A stretch of DNA of 64,000 bases from NCBI RefSeq assembly GCF_016019955.1, contig NZ_JAECRZ010000003.1, forward strand, positions 46,892 to 110,891. Direction: 5' to 3'. Under the pieces are notes generated by a model, which did not search any database, had not been told where the DNA came from, and saw nothing but the letters and a program-made list of their open reading frames with translations. Made by a program: the position numbers and the translations under genes. Shown here piece by piece: positions 28,710-39,757 of this stretch (positions are counted from its first letter, which is position 1; each line of letters opens with the position of its first letter). This DNA is from Thiosulfatihalobacter marinus. GTDB taxonomy: Bacteria > Pseudomonadota > Alphaproteobacteria > Rhodobacterales > Rhodobacteraceae.

Positions 28710-29485
28710 TGCGTCTGGCGGGCAAGACAGCCTTGATAACCGGCGCCGCCCGCGGAATCGGGCGGGCCTTCGCCGCGGCCTACCTGGCCGAAGGCGCGCG
28801 GGTGATCATCGCCGACATCGACGAGCGGCGCGCGTCTGAAACGGCTTTGGCCCTGGGCGGCGACAACGCGTTGGCGATTGGCATGGATGTCACCGACCTG
28901 CACAGCATCGACAATGCGATCCGTCTTGCCGAAAAGCACGGCTTTGCGCCCATCGACATCCTGATAAACAATGCCGCGCTGTTCACGGCCGCGCCCATAG
29001 TCGAGATCGCCCCCCAGGACTACGCGCGCATCTTCGATGTGAACGTCAAAGGCACGCTCTTCACGATGCAAGCCGTAGCGCGCCACATGATCGCCCATGG
29101 TATCCGGGGCAAGATCATCAACATGGCCAGCCAGGCCGGACGACGCGGCGAACCGCTGGTCGCGGTCTATTGTGCCAGCAAGGCGGCGGTCATCAGCCTG
29201 ACCCAATCGGCGGGGCTGAATCTGATCTCCCACGGCATCAACGTCAATGCCATCTCCCCCGGCGTCGTCGACGGCGAGCATTGGGATGGCGTCGATGCCT
29301 TTTTCGCAAAATACGAGGCCAAGGCCCCCGGCCAGAAAAAGGCCGAAGTGGGCGCGGCTGTCCCGTTCGGCAGAATGGGGACAGCCGACGATCTGACCGG
29401 TATGGCAATTTTCCTTGCCAGCACCGAAAGCGACTACGTCGTATCACAGACCTATAACGTGGACGGTGGCCAATGGATGAGCTGA
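28709..29485 (+). CDS. smoS: Sorbitol dehydrogenase, SDR type (SmoS)
   Basis: It is predicted to oxidise D-sorbitol to fructose with NAD. The 258-residue short-chain dehydrogenase has the nucleotide motif TGAARGIG (11-18), NNAA near 87-90 and the catalytic set Ser141, Tyr154 and Lys158. The acidic residue after beta-2 (IADIDERR) favours NAD over NADP. Its context between the smoK ATPase and mannitol dehydrogenase matches the Rhodobacter sphaeroides smo locus. It overlaps mtlK by 13 bases. Confidence 0.9.
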
Positions 29486-30978
29486 TCAAACTTTCGAATG
29501 CAACGCTCGCGCAACTGGCGATCGAACATCCGCGCTATGACCGCTCGGCGCTAAGACCCGGGATTGTTCATATCGGCGTGGGCAATTTCCACCGCGCCCA
29601 TCAGGCCTGGTACCTGCATCGTCTGATGCAGGCAGGCAAGGCTCGGGACTGGGCCATCCTTGGGGCCGGGGTTCGCGCCTATGATGCCGCGATGCGCGAC
29701 AAGCTGCTGGCACAGGATTGCCTGACCACGCTGATCGAACTCGACACCCGGCAAACCTCTGCCGAAGTGGTCGGATCGATGATCGGCTATCTCCCCATCG
29801 CCGAAGGCAACGGCCCCCTGATCGCCGCGCTGGCCGATCCGGCCATCCGGATCGTCGCCCTGACGATCACCGAAAGCGGGTACTATCTCGATCCTGTCAC
29901 CAAGCATTTTGATGTATCCCACCCCGACATTCAGCACGATGCCGCGAACCCGCAGACACCGCGCACCGCCTTTGGCGCCATGGTCGCCGCGCTCCGCCTG
30001 CGACGCGACGCGGGCCAGGGCCCCTTTACCGGGCTCAGCTGCGACAACCTGCAAGGCAACGGCGCGATCCTGCGCCAGACCGTGGTGTCGCTGGCCCGGC
30101 TGTCCGACCCGGCACTGGCCGACTGGATCGAGACCAACGCGACATTCCCGAACTCGATGGTCGATTGCATCGCGCCCGCAACCGGCCCGGCCGAGATCGC
30201 CCTGGCGCACGCCTTCGGCATCGACGACGCCGCCCCTGTCACCCACGAGGCCTATCGGCAATGGGTCATCGAGGACAAGTTCTGCGCCGGCCGCCCCGGT
30301 TGGGACGAGGTTGGCGCAACTTTCTCCGACGATGTCCATGCCTATGAAACGATGAAAATCCGCATCTTGAACGCCGGACACCAGGTACTGGCCAATGTCG
30401 GCGACGTGCTGGGAATCGAAACCATCTCGGACTGCATGGCGCATCCCGGTATTTCGGCGATGTTTCGCAAGGTACAGTCCGAAGAGATCGCCCTGACCGT
30501 GGATCCGGTGCCGGGAATGACACCGCTCGCCTATCTGGACCTGATCGAGACACGGTTTTCCAACCCCCGGATCATCGACACCACCCGCCGCGTCGCCTTT
30601 GACGGTTCCGCCCGCCATACGGGTTTCGTGCTGCCCATCCTGCGCGATCAACTGGCCGGCAATCGGTCGGTTTCGGGCCTAGCCCTTGTCGAGGCCCTTT
30701 GGGCGCGGATGTGCGAAGGCACCCGCGAAAACGGCACGCGGATCGAAGCCAACGATCCGCTTTGGGCGGACCTCACCACAGCCGCCAGCGCGGCCAAATC
30801 CCGCCCCGCCGCGTGGCTGGAGCAGCATCGGTTCTACGGCGAACTCGCCCGGGATCGGCGGTTTTCGGAGGCGTTTGAAGGTTGGCTTGCACTGATCTGG
30901 GCCGAAGGATGCGAAGCCGCGCTGGAAAATTACAGCGCCGCCAGCACGTCAAACCGGCACTCCTCGGGAACCGGATAG
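29473..30978 (+). CDS. mtlK: Mannitol 2-dehydrogenase
   Basis: It is predicted to oxidise D-mannitol to fructose using NAD. The 501-residue protein belongs to the polyol-specific long-chain dehydrogenase family. It shows the N-terminal HIGVGNFHRAHQAWYLHRLM nucleotide-fold segment and the family signature KIRILNAGHQVLANVGDVLG near residue 295, with the catalytic-site lysine and histidine. The length matches MtlK of Rhodobacter sphaeroides and Pseudomonas. The start overlaps smoS, indicating coupled translation. Confidence 0.95.
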   Translation: MDELIKLSNATLAQLAIEHPRYDRSALRPGIVHIGVGNFHRAHQAWYLHRLMQAGKARDWAILGAGVRAYDAAMRDKLLAQDCLTTLIELDTRQTSAEVVGSMIGYLPIAEGNGPLIAALADPAIRIVALTITESGYYLDPVTKHFDVSHPDIQHDAANPQTPRTAFGAMVAALRLRRDAGQGPFTGLSCDNLQGNGAILRQTVVSLARLSDPALADWIETNATFPNSMVDCIAPATGPAEIALAHAFGIDDAAPVTHEAYRQWVIEDKFCAGRPGWDEVGATFSDDVHAYETMKIRILNAGHQVLANVGDVLGIETISDCMAHPGISAMFRKVQSEEIALTVDPVPGMTPLAYLDLIETRFSNPRIIDTTRRVAFDGSARHTGFVLPILRDQLAGNRSVSGLALVEALWARMCEGTRENGTRIEANDPLWADLTTAASAAKSRPAAWLEQHRFYGELARDRRFSEAFEGWLALIWAEGCEAALENYSAASTSNRHSSGTG

Positions 30979-30987
30979 GGGCACGCG

Positions 30988-31608
30988 TTGACCGGGATCA
31001 CCGCAACAGACCTCCTTGGGATCATTCAGGCCCGTGCCGCGGAACAGCATCGCCTTCTGGTCGCGATCGCGGGTCCGCCCGGATCCGGGAAATCGACTCT
31101 GGCGGCCGATCTGGCGGCGCGGTTGGGCCCGACAGCCGTCATCCTGCCCATGGACGGATTTCACCTGGACAATGACCGGTTGCGCCAGTTGGGGCTCCTG
31201 CACCGCAAAGGAGCGCCCGAGACCTTCGATGCCATGGGATTCATCTCCCTCCTGCGTGACGTGCGCGCCAGGCCGGACGTACCCTTCCCGACCTTCGATC
31301 GGGACGCGGACAGCACCGTTCCGGACTCAGGCCACATCCGCGGGGATACCCGAATTGTCCTGGTCGAAGGCAACTATCTCCTTCTGAAAACGCCACCATG
31401 GACCGGCCTTTCCGGCCTCTTTGATCTGACCGTCCGAGTGGATGTCAGCAGAAAGGAGCTTGAAAAACGGCTTGTTGCGCGATGGCGTGACCAAGGGCTG
31501 CCGGCCGCCCAGGCCCGGGCGCGCGCCCTTGGCAATGACATGAAGAATGCCGATTTCATGATCGAAAATTCGCATTTGCCGGAATTCACACTGACAACCG
31601 AAGTCTGA
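30988..31608 (+). CDS. P-loop kinase of the uridine kinase/pantothenate kinase type, FrcK-like
   Basis: The 206-residue protein has Walker A GPPGSGKST (29-37) and the phosphoacceptor-side motif MDGFHLDNDRL (about 55-65). It resembles the small kinases often annotated as uridine kinase or fructose transport kinase FrcK. It appears to start with TTG, preceded by TAGGGG at good spacing, 9 bases after mtlK. Its neighbours suggest a sugar or polyol substrate, but the fructokinase role is already filled by the PfkB protein, so the function is open. It is the last gene of the polyol locus. Confidence 0.72.
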   Translation: MTGITATDLLGIIQARAAEQHRLLVAIAGPPGSGKSTLAADLAARLGPTAVILPMDGFHLDNDRLRQLGLLHRKGAPETFDAMGFISLLRDVRARPDVPFPTFDRDADSTVPDSGHIRGDTRIVLVEGNYLLLKTPPWTGLSGLFDLTVRVDVSRKELEKRLVARWRDQGLPAAQARARALGNDMKNADFMIENSHLPEFTLTTEV

Positions 31609-31750
31609 CTCGCGCGCCACGCGCCCCCGCGTGTGCCTGCCCCCCCTCATGTCCGTAAGAAAACCCGGCAACCGGATCACCATACCGGAAAACCCGCCCA
31701 ACCGGTCGTACGCGTCTTGCGCGGATTGCAAAAAACGGCAATGAAAACAA

Positions 31751-31826
31751 TGGCAGGGGCAGCAGGGTTCGAACCCGCGACCTACGGTTTTGGAGACCGT
31801 CGCTCTACCAACTGAGCTATACCCCT
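31751..31826 (-). tRNA. tRNA-Trp (anticodon CCA)
   Basis: The minus strand folds into a full cloverleaf of 76 bases. The acceptor stem AGGGGTA pairs with TGCCCCT, the D-arm contains AGCTCAGTTGGTAGAGC and the anticodon stem CGGTC/ACCG carries the loop CTCCAAA. The T-arm has GGTTCGAACCC, discriminator G is present, and the 3' CCA is encoded. The anticodon is at 31791-31793. In many alphaproteobacteria tRNA-Trp lies between tuf and secE; here tuf is still on one side but secE is displaced. Confidence 0.97.
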
Positions 31827-31838
31827 GTGGTGCGGCAG

Positions 31839-31867
31839 TTCCTAGTCCACCGCCGCGCCGGAGGCAA
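31839..31867 (-). promoter_or_regulatory. Predicted tRNA-Trp promoter
   Basis: Minus-strand TTGCCT (31862-31867), 17-base spacer, TAGGAA (31839-31844). The -10 box ends 12 bases before the mature tRNA 5' end, a plausible distance for a short-leader tRNA transcript. Confidence 0.5.
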
Positions 31868-31980
31868 GAGGGAAATCGCCAGGCAGGCGCCCTCTCCACC
31901 CGGCAAAGCCCCGGGCTGGCGCCACGGGGGGCGCTGATCTATGAGAGGGTCGGAGAAATCGCAAAAAGGGATCGCGCCCG

Positions 31981-32679
31981 GTGAGCCTCAGAAAGAAATT
32001 AGCCGATACACCCTGGGTCAATCGCATGGTCGAAGCCGCGTTCGCCACCTGGCTGCGATTCGCCTTTTACACCTCTCGCTGGACACGCACGGGATGTGAC
32101 GAGGTCGATGCCTGCCTGGCCCGGGGCGAAGCGGTCATTTTTGTCTCCTGGCACCAGCGCCTCATCATGGCGCCTTTCGTGATCCAGGCGCCCCGTGGCG
32201 CGCGTATCTGCGCCCTGACCTCCGCCGCGCGCGGCGGGCGGCTGGCCGGGCAGATCGTTGTCCGGCTGGGCTGGGAAACCATCCCCATGTCCAGCCACAA
32301 ACGCCATGTCACGCTCTCGCGCGAAGTGCTGCGCCGCACCCGCGACGGCTGTTCCATCGGCATCGCCGCAGACGGCCCGCGCGGCCCGGCACGGGTGCTG
32401 TCCACCGTGCCCATCGTCTGGGCGCGCACCACAGGTTGCCGGGTGTTCATGGTGGCCTTTGCCGAACGCCGCGTGCTGCGCCTGCCCACCTGGGACAAAC
32501 AGATGCTGCCCCTGCCCTTTTCCAAAGGCGTCCTGATGTGCCGCGAATGGACCGACTCGGTTCCGCGCAAGGCCAGCGACGCAGAGGCCGAGGCGCTGCG
32601 CCTCAGTCTCGAACAGGCGCTGGATGCCCTGACCGACGACGCCGATGCCGCCATCGGGCGCCACTCCGAAAAATTCTGA
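31981..32679 (+). CDS. DUF374-type lysophospholipid acyltransferase family protein
   Basis: The 232-residue product starts with GTG (SLRKKLADTPWVNRM). The segment FVSWHQRLIMAPFV near residue 54 resembles the acyltransferase HxxxxD-like block of the DUF374 family. GIAADGPRGPARV near residue 128 is the second conserved block. An N-terminal hydrophobic stretch suggests membrane association. Family members act in lipid A or phospholipid acylation, but few have been tested. It lies between tRNA-Trp and tuf on the opposite strand and ends convergent with tuf across a shared terminator. Confidence 0.8.
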   Translation: MSLRKKLADTPWVNRMVEAAFATWLRFAFYTSRWTRTGCDEVDACLARGEAVIFVSWHQRLIMAPFVIQAPRGARICALTSAARGGRLAGQIVVRLGWETIPMSSHKRHVTLSREVLRRTRDGCSIGIAADGPRGPARVLSTVPIVWARTTGCRVFMVAFAERRVLRLPTWDKQMLPLPFSKGVLMCREWTDSVPRKASDAEAEALRLSLEQALDALTDDADAAIGRHSEKF

Positions 32680-32730
32680 CCCGACGACGCCGTTCCAGCC
32701 GCCCGAATGAGAACCGGACAGAAACCGGAC

Positions 32731-32759
32731 AAAAAAGGCCGCCCCCTGGGGCGGCCTTT
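32731..32759. terminator. Bidirectional terminator between DUF374 gene and tuf copy 2
   Basis: The perfect stem GGCCGCCCC / GGGGCGGCC with a 2-base interval (32737-32756) is flanked by six A and three T residues. It can end transcription of both convergent genes. Confidence 0.85.
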
Positions 32760-32767
32760 CGGTTTTG

Positions 32768-33973
<1,206 letters not shown>

Positions 33974-34027
33974 GGGCGCCTTCTATCTGATTGGGGGCGT
34001 TGCAGCCCGATTTCCTCTACGGCGCGC

Positions 34028-34056
34028 GACATATTGGGTTGCGCGGCAAAAATCAA
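34028..34056 (-). promoter_or_regulatory. Predicted promoter of tuf copy 2
   Basis: Minus-strand TTGATT (34051-34056), exact 17-base spacer, TATGTC (34028-34033). It leaves a leader of about 50 bases before the ATG and lies outside the tuf repeat, so the two tuf copies have different transcriptional control. Confidence 0.6.
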
Positions 34057-34069
34057 GCGGGGTTTCGCG

Positions 34070-34690
34070 CTATCGCAACTCTTCCAAGGCCTTGCGTCGC
34101 GCGGCCCGCTCTTCGTCACTGTCCAGCCAGCAGGTGGCCAGCACATCCGCTGGCACGTCATCCACCAGACAGGCCCGGTTTTCATACATCCATTTCTCGA
34201 TCGCCCTGGCCGCGTTGTAGGTCAGGTTTGCCATCTGCTCGTCGGCATCCTGGCTCAGCCCCGATCCCACGATCGACGCCCCCGTCAGGGTCTCGATCAC
34301 CACGATTTCCTTGGCTTCTTCGTTGAACCTGGTGCCGGCACGATCATCCCAGGCCGTGACCGTGATGATCAGCGCGCTCTTGGGGGAATAGATCAGCGGC
34401 ACGCCAGGCTGCGCCAGCACATAGCCCGACAGATTCACCCCAAAATGCACCAGCCGCGTGCCATCATACCGACCGAACCGCGCATCGATCGCCTGCTTCA
34501 TCGAGGCGATCCATTTCTCGTCGCTGGCCTCGCGCGACAGCGGGCCTTTCTGCAATTGCGGCGCCACCACGATATTGTGGCCCAGCTTGAAATCGCCCAG
34601 GTCCACCGGCGGTTCCTCCACGGTCCCGGTTGGCACTTCACAGGCCGAAAGGGCCAACAGGGTCGTCATGATCAGGGCCAGGCGCTTCAT
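34070..34690 (-). CDS. Uncharacterised lipoprotein
   Basis: The 206-residue product has a type II signal peptide MKRLALIMTTLLALSAC with the lipobox LSAC, so Cys17 would be lipidated. The mature part contains a mixed alpha/beta region (VNLSGYVLAQPGVPLIYSPKSALIITVTAWDD) and a charged C-terminus ending ERAARRKALEELR. I do not recognise a named family. It stands alone, upstream of tuf copy 2 and divergent from the P450 gene with a 115-base gap. Location in the outer-membrane inner leaflet is inferred from the glutamate after the cysteine. Confidence 0.75.
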   Translation of the reverse strand: MKRLALIMTTLLALSACEVPTGTVEEPPVDLGDFKLGHNIVVAPQLQKGPLSREASDEKWIASMKQAIDARFGRYDGTRLVHFGVNLSGYVLAQPGVPLIYSPKSALIITVTAWDDRAGTRFNEEAKEIVVIETLTGASIVGSGLSQDADEQMANLTYNAARAIEKWMYENRACLVDDVPADVLATCWLDSDEERAARRKALEELR

Positions 34691-34805
34691 GGGTCACTCA
34701 CATCGGTGAAAACTGCCAGAACCGATAGCCCAAGCCGTGCCTACATTCAACGCCAGCCTTTCGCCGCGCTCCCGCAGCCCCTATCTTGTGACAAAAGGAA
34801 CCCCG

Positions 34806-36161
34806 ATGTCCGAAACCGCCCTGCCCGTTCACGTCGCCCTTGCCACCCAGCCTCTGGGGGTGATGGGCTCGCTTCGGGCCGCGCGCTCCAACCTCCTGTC
34901 GATCCTGCCGGAAATCGCCGTGCGACAGCCCATGGTTTCGGGACGCACCGGTATCCGCTGGCACATGGTCATGGATCCGGGCGCGATTCGCCGGGTTTTG
35001 CTGGAAAAGGTGGATGACTACCCCAAGTCCAAAGCCACCAAGAACATTCTGCGCCCCGCAATCGGCGACAGCCTGTTCATCGCCGAAGACGCCCATTGGC
35101 GCTGGCAACGCCGCGCCGCCGCGCCGGTGTTCTCGCATCGCAACGTGATGAACCTCGCCCCCGTCATGAGCGCCGCCGCCGGGCGCTCGGTCAGCCGGAT
35201 CGCCGCCGCGAACGGCACCCGCGCCGTCGATTTCCTGGACGAGATGGTCCGCACCACCTTTGACGTGATCTCCGAGGTGACGTTTTCGGGCCAGGGCAGT
35301 TTCGACAGCGACGCGGTGCACCGCGCGATTGATGCCTATATCGCCGAGGCGGGCAAGATATCCCTGCTCGACATGCTTGGCCTGCCCGACTGGATCCCGC
35401 GCCCGGGGCGGCTGTTGTCGGGCAAGGTGGTGGGACAGATGAAACAGGTTGCCGACGAAGCGATCGACGCCCGCCGCGCCCGTGGCCCCGGCGACATCCC
35501 CGACCTGCTCGATCTTCTGCTGGCCGGGGAAGATCCCGAAACCCGGCGCCGCATGAACACGTCCGAACTGCGCGACAACCTGCTCACCTTTATTGTGGCC
35601 GGGCACGAAACAACCGCCCTCACCCTGGCCTGGTCGCTTTATCTCTGCGCCTTTGATCAGGGCGTGCAGGATCGCGCCCGCGCCGAGGCACAATCGGTCA
35701 TGGCCGGTGACACCGCCACCGGTGAAGAGGCCCAGAACATGCCCTTCATCCGCCAGATCGTGGACGAGGCTCTGCGCCTTTATCCGCCCGCCGGGATCAT
35801 CTCGCGCACCGCGCAAAAGCCCGACATGCTTTGCGCCCGCGAGATCCGGCCCGGCGATACGGTGATGATCCCGATCTACGCCCTGCACCGCAATCACATG
35901 CTCTGGGACAGCCCGGACGCCTTTCGCCCGGACCGCTTTGCAAACCGCAAGGCGGTGGAACGGTATGCCTACCTGCCCTTTGGCGACGGGCCGCGCATCT
36001 GCATCGGCGCGTCCTTTGCCATTCAGGAAGCGGTCATCATCCTTGCCACCCTGCTCGCCGGTTTCCGCTTTCGCCTTGTGCCGGGGCGTGATCCCGAACC
36101 GGTGATGATCCTCACCTTACGGCCCGACACCGGTGTCTGGCTCACGGCGGAACCGGTCTGA
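34806..36161 (+). CDS. Cytochrome P450
   Basis: The 451-residue heme-thiolate monooxygenase starts MSETALPVHVALATQPLG, with AAAAGGA before the ATG at 34806. A start 23 codons upstream is less likely. It has the I-helix oxygen-activation motif AGHETTALTLAW, the ExxR pair in EALR, the meander PDAFRPDRF and the heme loop FGDGPRICIG with Cys399 as the iron ligand. No membrane anchor is seen, so it is soluble. No ferredoxin or reductase gene is nearby, so the electron donor must be encoded elsewhere. The substrate cannot be told from sequence. Confidence 0.93.
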   Translation: MSETALPVHVALATQPLGVMGSLRAARSNLLSILPEIAVRQPMVSGRTGIRWHMVMDPGAIRRVLLEKVDDYPKSKATKNILRPAIGDSLFIAEDAHWRWQRRAAAPVFSHRNVMNLAPVMSAAAGRSVSRIAAANGTRAVDFLDEMVRTTFDVISEVTFSGQGSFDSDAVHRAIDAYIAEAGKISLLDMLGLPDWIPRPGRLLSGKVVGQMKQVADEAIDARRARGPGDIPDLLDLLLAGEDPETRRRMNTSELRDNLLTFIVAGHETTALTLAWSLYLCAFDQGVQDRARAEAQSVMAGDTATGEEAQNMPFIRQIVDEALRLYPPAGIISRTAQKPDMLCAREIRPGDTVMIPIYALHRNHMLWDSPDAFRPDRFANRKAVERYAYLPFGDGPRICIGASFAIQEAVIILATLLAGFRFRLVPGRDPEPVMILTLRPDTGVWLTAEPV

Positions 36162-36609
36162 CCGTTGTTCCACGTTTGCCGAGCCTGATCGTCTGACCGA
36201 TCACGCGCCGTCTGTTCCGGCCGTTTTCAAGTTCGACTTCTCACAAACGGAATATCCCGACGAACGGCCCGCGCGGCCTTTTGATCGCCAGCCCCCGCCA
36301 CCCGTTATCAAATCGTCAATTCCGCGCCTGCCTCCGCGCCCAAACCCTTGCTCTGATCGTAACCAATTCTGCCCGGCCTGCTCCAAGACCAAACGCTCAG
36401 GCCTTGATAACACGCCAATCTTAACAAACCCTTGCGCACGGTCCGTTAACGGGCGGGCCGCATAGCCCCCTCACCAACGTGATACCGTTGGAATACCGAC
36501 GCAATACCGACATGCACCCCCCCAGCAAAACAAGGCTGTTAACCCTTTGAGTCGGACAAAGGCCGGCCCTCGAACCCGAACACCGGCCTTTTCTGCCTGT
36601 CGCGATCCC
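36162..36609. other. Gene-free interval between the P450 gene and parC
   Basis: This 448-base convergent gap has no convincing reading frame or RNA gene. It holds a bidirectional hairpin near its right end and a short direct repeat AATACCGAC near 36492 and 36503. Confidence 0.5.
36558..36592. terminator. Hairpin terminator after parC
   Basis: AAAGGCCGG (36558-36566) pairs with CCGGCCTTTT (36583-36592) across a 16-base loop. With A residues on one side and T residues on the other, it can serve both the minus-strand parC and the plus-strand P450 gene. Confidence 0.65.
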
Positions 36610-38949
36610 TCAGGAAAACTTGTAGTCGCGCGGGAACCCATAGGGCGGCTTTTTGCCCACCCCGGCGCGTTTGCCCAGCCATTCGCTCAGGTCCGGCTCG
36701 GTGCGGGTCTTGCCGCCGCCCATTTCCCAGCTCAGCCCCTCGGCCCAATTGAACGTGGTCAGGTCGCTCAGCCCGCCATCCAGTTCAAGCGTGCCCTGCC
36801 GTCCGCGCGCCATGTTGTATTTCTGTATGCGCACGCCTTTGCCGCGCCCCATCTCGGGCAGGTCGCTGACCGGAAACACCAGGAATCGCCCGTTCCGGGA
36901 CACCACCGCCACGTGATCCCCCGCCACCGGCTTGCAAACCATCGCTCGCGCGTCATCCTTGACGTTCAGCACCTGTTTTCCCGAGCGTGTTTGCGCGATA
37001 ACATCCTGTTCGGGAACAACAAATCCGTCACCTGCACTGGATGCCACCAAGAGCTTGCGCTCTGGCTGGTGGATAAAGAAATCCACGATCTCGGCCTCGT
37101 TGGGCAGGTCCACCATCAGCCGCAGCGGCTCGCCCATGCCGCGCCCTCCGGGCAGGTTGGCTGCGCTGACGGTATAGAACCGCCCGTTACTGCCAAACAC
37201 CAGCAACCGGTCCGTGGTCTCGGCATGAAAGGTGAAACGCGGCCCGTCGCCATCCTTGAATTTCAGCTCGCGGTTCAGGTCGATATGGCCCGACATCGCC
37301 CGCACCCACCCCATCTGCGAGCAGACCACGGTGATCGGCTCGCGCTCGATCATCGCCTCCAGCGGCACCTCTTCCACTTCGCCCGCCTCGGCAAAGACGG
37401 TGCGCCGCGCGCCGCCCTCATATTTCTTTCCGAACAATGCCTTAGCCTCTTTCAACTGCTCGGAAATCCGGTCCCATTGCAGGCTGTCGCTGTCCAGCAG
37501 ATCTTCCAGACCGGCGCGTTCCTCCATCAGCGCATCGCGCTCGCGCACCAGTTCCAACTCTTCCAGGCGGCGCAAACTGCGCAACCGCATGTTCAGGATC
37601 GCTTCGGCCTGCACCTCGCTCAGCTCGCCCTCGCCCCTGACCAGCAAGGGCGACACGTAATCCCGCTCGGACGTGGCCCGCACGTGGTCCTGCCCCCAAT
37701 CCTCGGCCATCAAGGCCTGTTTGGGTGCGTCGTCATAGCGGATGATGTCGATCACACGATCCAGGTTCAGGAACGCGATGATGAACCCTTCCAGCACCTC
37801 CAGCCGGTGGTCGATCTTTTCCATCCGGTGAGTCGAGCGGCGGATCAACACTTCGCGGCGGAAATCCAGGAAGGCACGCAGCACGTCCTTCATGCTGCAC
37901 ACCCTGGGCGTCACGCCATCGATCAGAACGTTCATGTTCAGGCTGAACCGCACTTCCAGATCCGAGTTGCGGAACAGCGTACCCATCAGGATGTCCGGGT
38001 CCACATTCTTGGAGCGCGGCTCCAGGATCACCCGGATATCATCGGCACTTTCATCGCGCACATCGGCCAGGATCGGCACTTTCTTGGTCTGGATCAGCTC
38101 GGCCAGCTTTTCGATCAGCTTGGATTTCTGCACCTGATAGGGGATTTGCGTGACCACGATCTGCCACTGGCCCCGCCCAAGATCCTCGCGCTCCCATTTA
38201 CAGCGCAGCCGGAACGACCCGCGCCCGGTGCGATAGGCCTGCGCGATGCTGTCGCGCGGCTCGACAATCACGCCGCCGGTGGGAAAATCCGGCCCCGGCA
38301 CATAGTTCAGCAACGTGTCGTCGCGCACATCCGGCACCTTGATCATATGCAGGCAGGCGTCGCACAGCTCGGCGATATTATGCGGCGGAATATTGGTGGC
38401 CATACCCACCGCGATGCCGCTGGACCCGTTCGCCAGCAGGTTGGGAAAGGTTGCCGGCAACACCACGGGTTCGCTCAGCGTACCGTCGTAATTCTCCCTG
38501 AAATCAACAGCGTTCTCGTTCAGCCCGTCCAGCAACGCCTCCGCGACCGAGGTCATGCGCGCTTCGGTGTATCGGCTGGCCGCCGGGTTGTCGCCGTCGA
38601 TATTTCCGAAATTTCCCTGCCCGTCGACAAGCGGGTAGCGCACGTTGAAATCCTGCGCCAATCGCGCCATCGCGTCGTAAATCGCCGCGTCGCCATGCGG
38701 GTGGTAATTGCCCATCACATCGCCGGAAATCTTGGCTGATTTGCGGAACCCACCGGTTGAATTCAGCTTCAACTCGCGCATGGCATACAGAATGCGGCGA
38801 TGGACCGGCTTCAGCCCGTCGCGCGCATCCGGCAAGGCGCGGTGCATGATCGTGCTCAGCGCATAGGTCAGGTAGCGCTCGCCAATGGCACGGCGCAGCG
38901 GTTCTGTCAGGTCTGGCAGCGGAAGGTCGTCGTCTATCATGTCGGTCAT
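36610..38949 (-). CDS. parC: DNA topoisomerase IV subunit A
   Basis: ParC with ParE decatenates daughter chromosomes. The 779-residue product is started at [22 protein letters not shown]; an ATG 15 codons upstream was rejected. The breakage-reunion domain has the active-site tyrosine in SRYTEARM (Tyr127) and the quinolone-region sequence [12 protein letters not shown]. The C-terminal half forms the short beta-pinwheel typical of ParC. GyrA would be longer and carry the GyrA box, which is not seen. Its first codons face the divergent SH3-protein gene. Confidence 0.95.
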   Translation of the reverse strand: MTDMIDDDLPLPDLTEPLRRAIGERYLTYALSTIMHRALPDARDGLKPVHRRILYAMRELKLNSTGGFRKSAKISGDVMGNYHPHGDAAIYDAMARLAQDFNVRYPLVDGQGNFGNIDGDNPAASRYTEARMTSVAEALLDGLNENAVDFRENYDGTLSEPVVLPATFPNLLANGSSGIAVGMATNIPPHNIAELCDACLHMIKVPDVRDDTLLNYVPGPDFPTGGVIVEPRDSIAQAYRTGRGSFRLRCKWEREDLGRGQWQIVVTQIPYQVQKSKLIEKLAELIQTKKVPILADVRDESADDIRVILEPRSKNVDPDILMGTLFRNSDLEVRFSLNMNVLIDGVTPRVCSMKDVLRAFLDFRREVLIRRSTHRMEKIDHRLEVLEGFIIAFLNLDRVIDIIRYDDAPKQALMAEDWGQDHVRATSERDYVSPLLVRGEGELSEVQAEAILNMRLRSLRRLEELELVRERDALMEERAGLEDLLDSDSLQWDRISEQLKEAKALFGKKYEGGARRTVFAEAGEVEEVPLEAMIEREPITVVCSQMGWVRAMSGHIDLNRELKFKDGDGPRFTFHAETTDRLLVFGSNGRFYTVSAANLPGGRGMGEPLRLMVDLPNEAEIVDFFIHQPERKLLVASSAGDGFVVPEQDVIAQTRSGKQVLNVKDDARAMVCKPVAGDHVAVVSRNGRFLVFPVSDLPEMGRGKGVRIQKYNMARGRQGTLELDGGLSDLTTFNWAEGLSWEMGGGKTRTEPDLSEWLGKRAGVGKKPPYGFPRDYKFS

Positions 38950-39107
38950 GACGTGGTGATACCGATTGGCCGTGACAGGGTAAAGCGGCAGCATGGGGAT
39001 TGGCCGCGAAATTTTCCCCCTGCGCCGAATCCCCTGTTTGTGTTATCTTGGTCGGCGCCCGAAAGGGTTTTGTTTTCAATTTCTTGACTTCTGGTGAGGC
39101 GTTTCTT

Positions 39108-39677
39108 GTGTCGCGGTTTGTTTTTCTGAGCTTCGTATTTATTGGCTGGGGGTTCTATGAACTCAGCGGCGGGTCCGATTTCGAGCCGCGCCCACGCATC
39201 ACGGAAGAAACCACCGCCGTGCCCACCGCAACACGGCCCAAGCCACCTCCTGCCGTGCCCGCCCCTGTCACGCCCGAACCGCAAGCACGGACCGCCGCTG
39301 CCCCCACCACCGTGCCGATTGCGCGGCGCGATCTGACCACACTTGTCACCGCGCCGGTTCCCACCCCCGTCACCCGCGCCGCCCTGACACCATCTCCTTT
39401 GGTCGCGCCTCAACCGGCACCGCCCACGGCGCCCACGGCCATCCTGCCCGCCCCGTCGCAACCGCCAGAAGACCTCCGTCAGGTCACCGGCCGGCGCGTC
39501 AACATGCGTGGCGGCCCCGGCACGGCCTATAGTGTGCTGGCCACGTTGACGCGTGGTTCCCAGGTGATCGTGCTGCGTGAACCCGGCAATGGCTGGGCCA
39601 AACTCAGGGTTGTCGAGACCGGCCGGGTCGGCTGGATGTCGGCCCGCCTTCTGGCGCCGGTCGAACCAACCCGTTAA
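39108..39677 (+). CDS. Membrane-anchored or secreted SH3-domain protein
   Basis: The 189-residue product most likely starts at GTG 39108 (SRFVFLSFVFIGWGFYELSGGS), with GAGG upstream; an in-frame ATG at 39000 adds 36 unlikely residues. An N-terminal hydrophobic helix is followed by a long Pro/Thr/Ala-rich linker (about residues 25-125). A bacterial SH3 (SH3b) domain ends the protein: VTGRRVNMRGGPGTAYSVLATL, then GWAKLRV and GRVGWMSARLL. SH3b domains usually bind peptidoglycan or peptides, so a cell-envelope role is likely. No enzyme domain is present. Confidence 0.82.
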   Translation: MSRFVFLSFVFIGWGFYELSGGSDFEPRPRITEETTAVPTATRPKPPPAVPAPVTPEPQARTAAAPTTVPIARRDLTTLVTAPVPTPVTRAALTPSPLVAPQPAPPTAPTAILPAPSQPPEDLRQVTGRRVNMRGGPGTAYSVLATLTRGSQVIVLREPGNGWAKLRVVETGRVGWMSARLLAPVEPTR

Positions 39678-39757
39678 GTGGTCCTTGCGGGGGCTTGCGC
39701 CACGGCAAACAGCCCCTAGTCTGGCCCGGCACATGAAACGCGACGGGTCAGACAGGC

